Source: an uncultured Bacteroidales bacterium
Lineage (GTDB): Bacteria; Bacteroidota; Bacteroidia; Bacteroidales; Paludibacteraceae
Length of the DNA stretch: 31,168 nt
Assembly: GCA_937907165.1 (NCBI GenBank)
Contig: CALCUH010000140.1
Coordinates: forward strand, 1 to 31,168
Direction of reading: 5' to 3'
Shown: piece after piece, positions 30,929 to 31,168 of the stretch
Position numbering within the stretch: position 1 is the stretch's first letter
Layout: every line of letters starts with the position of its first letter
The notes under the pieces: model-generated
The model's input: the letters and a program-made list of their open reading frames with translations, nothing else
Database searches by the model: none
What the model was told of the DNA's origin: nothing
Translations under genes and position numbers: made by a program

Positions 30929-31168
30929 ATGCAAAAGATTAGAAATGTGGCGATTATCGCCCACGTAGACCACGGTAAGACAACGTTGGTGGACAAAATG
31001 TTATTGGCGGGAAACCTGTTCTCCGACCGTGAGAAGCCGACTGAACTGATTTTGGACAACAATGATTTGGAACGTGAGCGAGGTATAACTATCGTTTCTA
31101 AGAATGTTTCCATCCGTTATAAGGATTATAAAATCAATATCATAGATACTCCGGGACACTCCGACTTC
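30929..31168 (+). CDS. typA: GTP-binding protein TypA/BipA, 5' part only
   Basis: Only the first 80 codons are present; the gene runs off the right edge of the window. The translational GTPase start is unmistakable: MQKIRNVAIIAHVDHGKTTLVDKML contains the G1 loop (AHVDHGKTT), then RERGITI is switch I (G2) and DTPGHSDF is G3. The segment SKNVSIRYKDYKINIIDTPG favours TypA/BipA over EF-G or LepA. TypA is a ribosome-associated GTPase with roles in ribosome assembly and in growth under stress. A promoter motif and a leader of about 79 nt precede it. No terminator for menA is obvious in the 218-bp gap; a weak ATGTT-GGAT-AACAT hairpin lies at 30803-30816. Confidence 0.93.
   Translation, partial: MQKIRNVAIIAHVDHGKTTLVDKMLLAGNLFSDREKPTELILDNNDLERERGITIVSKNVSIRYKDYKINIIDTPGHSDF

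Overview
The window looks like chromosome from a member of the Bacteroidales (phylum Bacteroidota). Four signs support this. Many genes carry a Bacteroidota-type -7 promoter element (TAnnTTTG or TAnnTTCG) close upstream and lack clear Shine-Dalgarno sites. YidC has the large periplasmic domain. The Nudix/winged-helix, DUF3078 and MarR-TolC-HlyD-ABC-2 gene sets are typical of the phylum. Two secreted polysaccharidases end in type IX secretion (T9SS)-like sorting domains. GH9 and GH10 enzymes with such tails suggest a plant-fibre-degrading gut or rumen bacterium; this lifestyle is an inference. I see no rRNA, tRNA, CRISPR array, insertion sequence or prophage.

Layout. 1-269: a tandem AAGAATT heptad array followed by a GGGGC hairpin element. 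270-4529 (+): a giant fused acyl-CoA dehydratase activase-type Fe-S protein. 4610-8586 (-): a very unusual predicted membrane-spanning lipoprotein with two TerB-like domains and a C-terminal J domain, then an NlpC/P60-like protein that has lost its catalytic cysteine. 8687-11669 (-): an operon of an ABC exporter, a small Bacteroidales protein and a Nudix/winged-helix protein. 11804-15279 (+): yidC and a translationally coupled sodium:solute symporter. 15254-16773 (-): a small lipoprotein and a single-pass membrane protein, both of unknown function.

17012-22432 (+): a five-gene efflux operon (MarR, TolC, HlyD, two ABC-2 permeases) with two operator-like palindromes at its promoter and no ATPase gene. 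22433-22774: intergenic DNA with a second, inverted and diverged copy of the heptad plus GGGGC hairpin element. 22775-24823 (-): a GH10 xylanase with Ig-like, CBM6-like and sorting domains. 25102-26397 (-): a DUF3078 outer-membrane barrel protein. 26730-29684 (+): a GH9 cellulase with Ig-like modules and a T9SS type A sorting domain. 29808-30710 (+): menA. 30929 to the end (+): the start of typA/bipA.

How the genes fit together. The GH10 and GH9 enzymes would be exported by Sec, moved across the outer membrane by T9SS and attack xylan and cellulose. MenA supplies menaquinone for anaerobic respiration, YidC inserts membrane proteins and TypA is a ribosome-associated GTPase. The MarR operon probably exports a toxic compound sensed by MarR. 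The most novel items are the lipoprotein-TM-TerB-TerB-J protein (4610-7804), the paired composite intergenic elements with differing but still pairable stems, and the NlpC/P60 pseudoenzyme.
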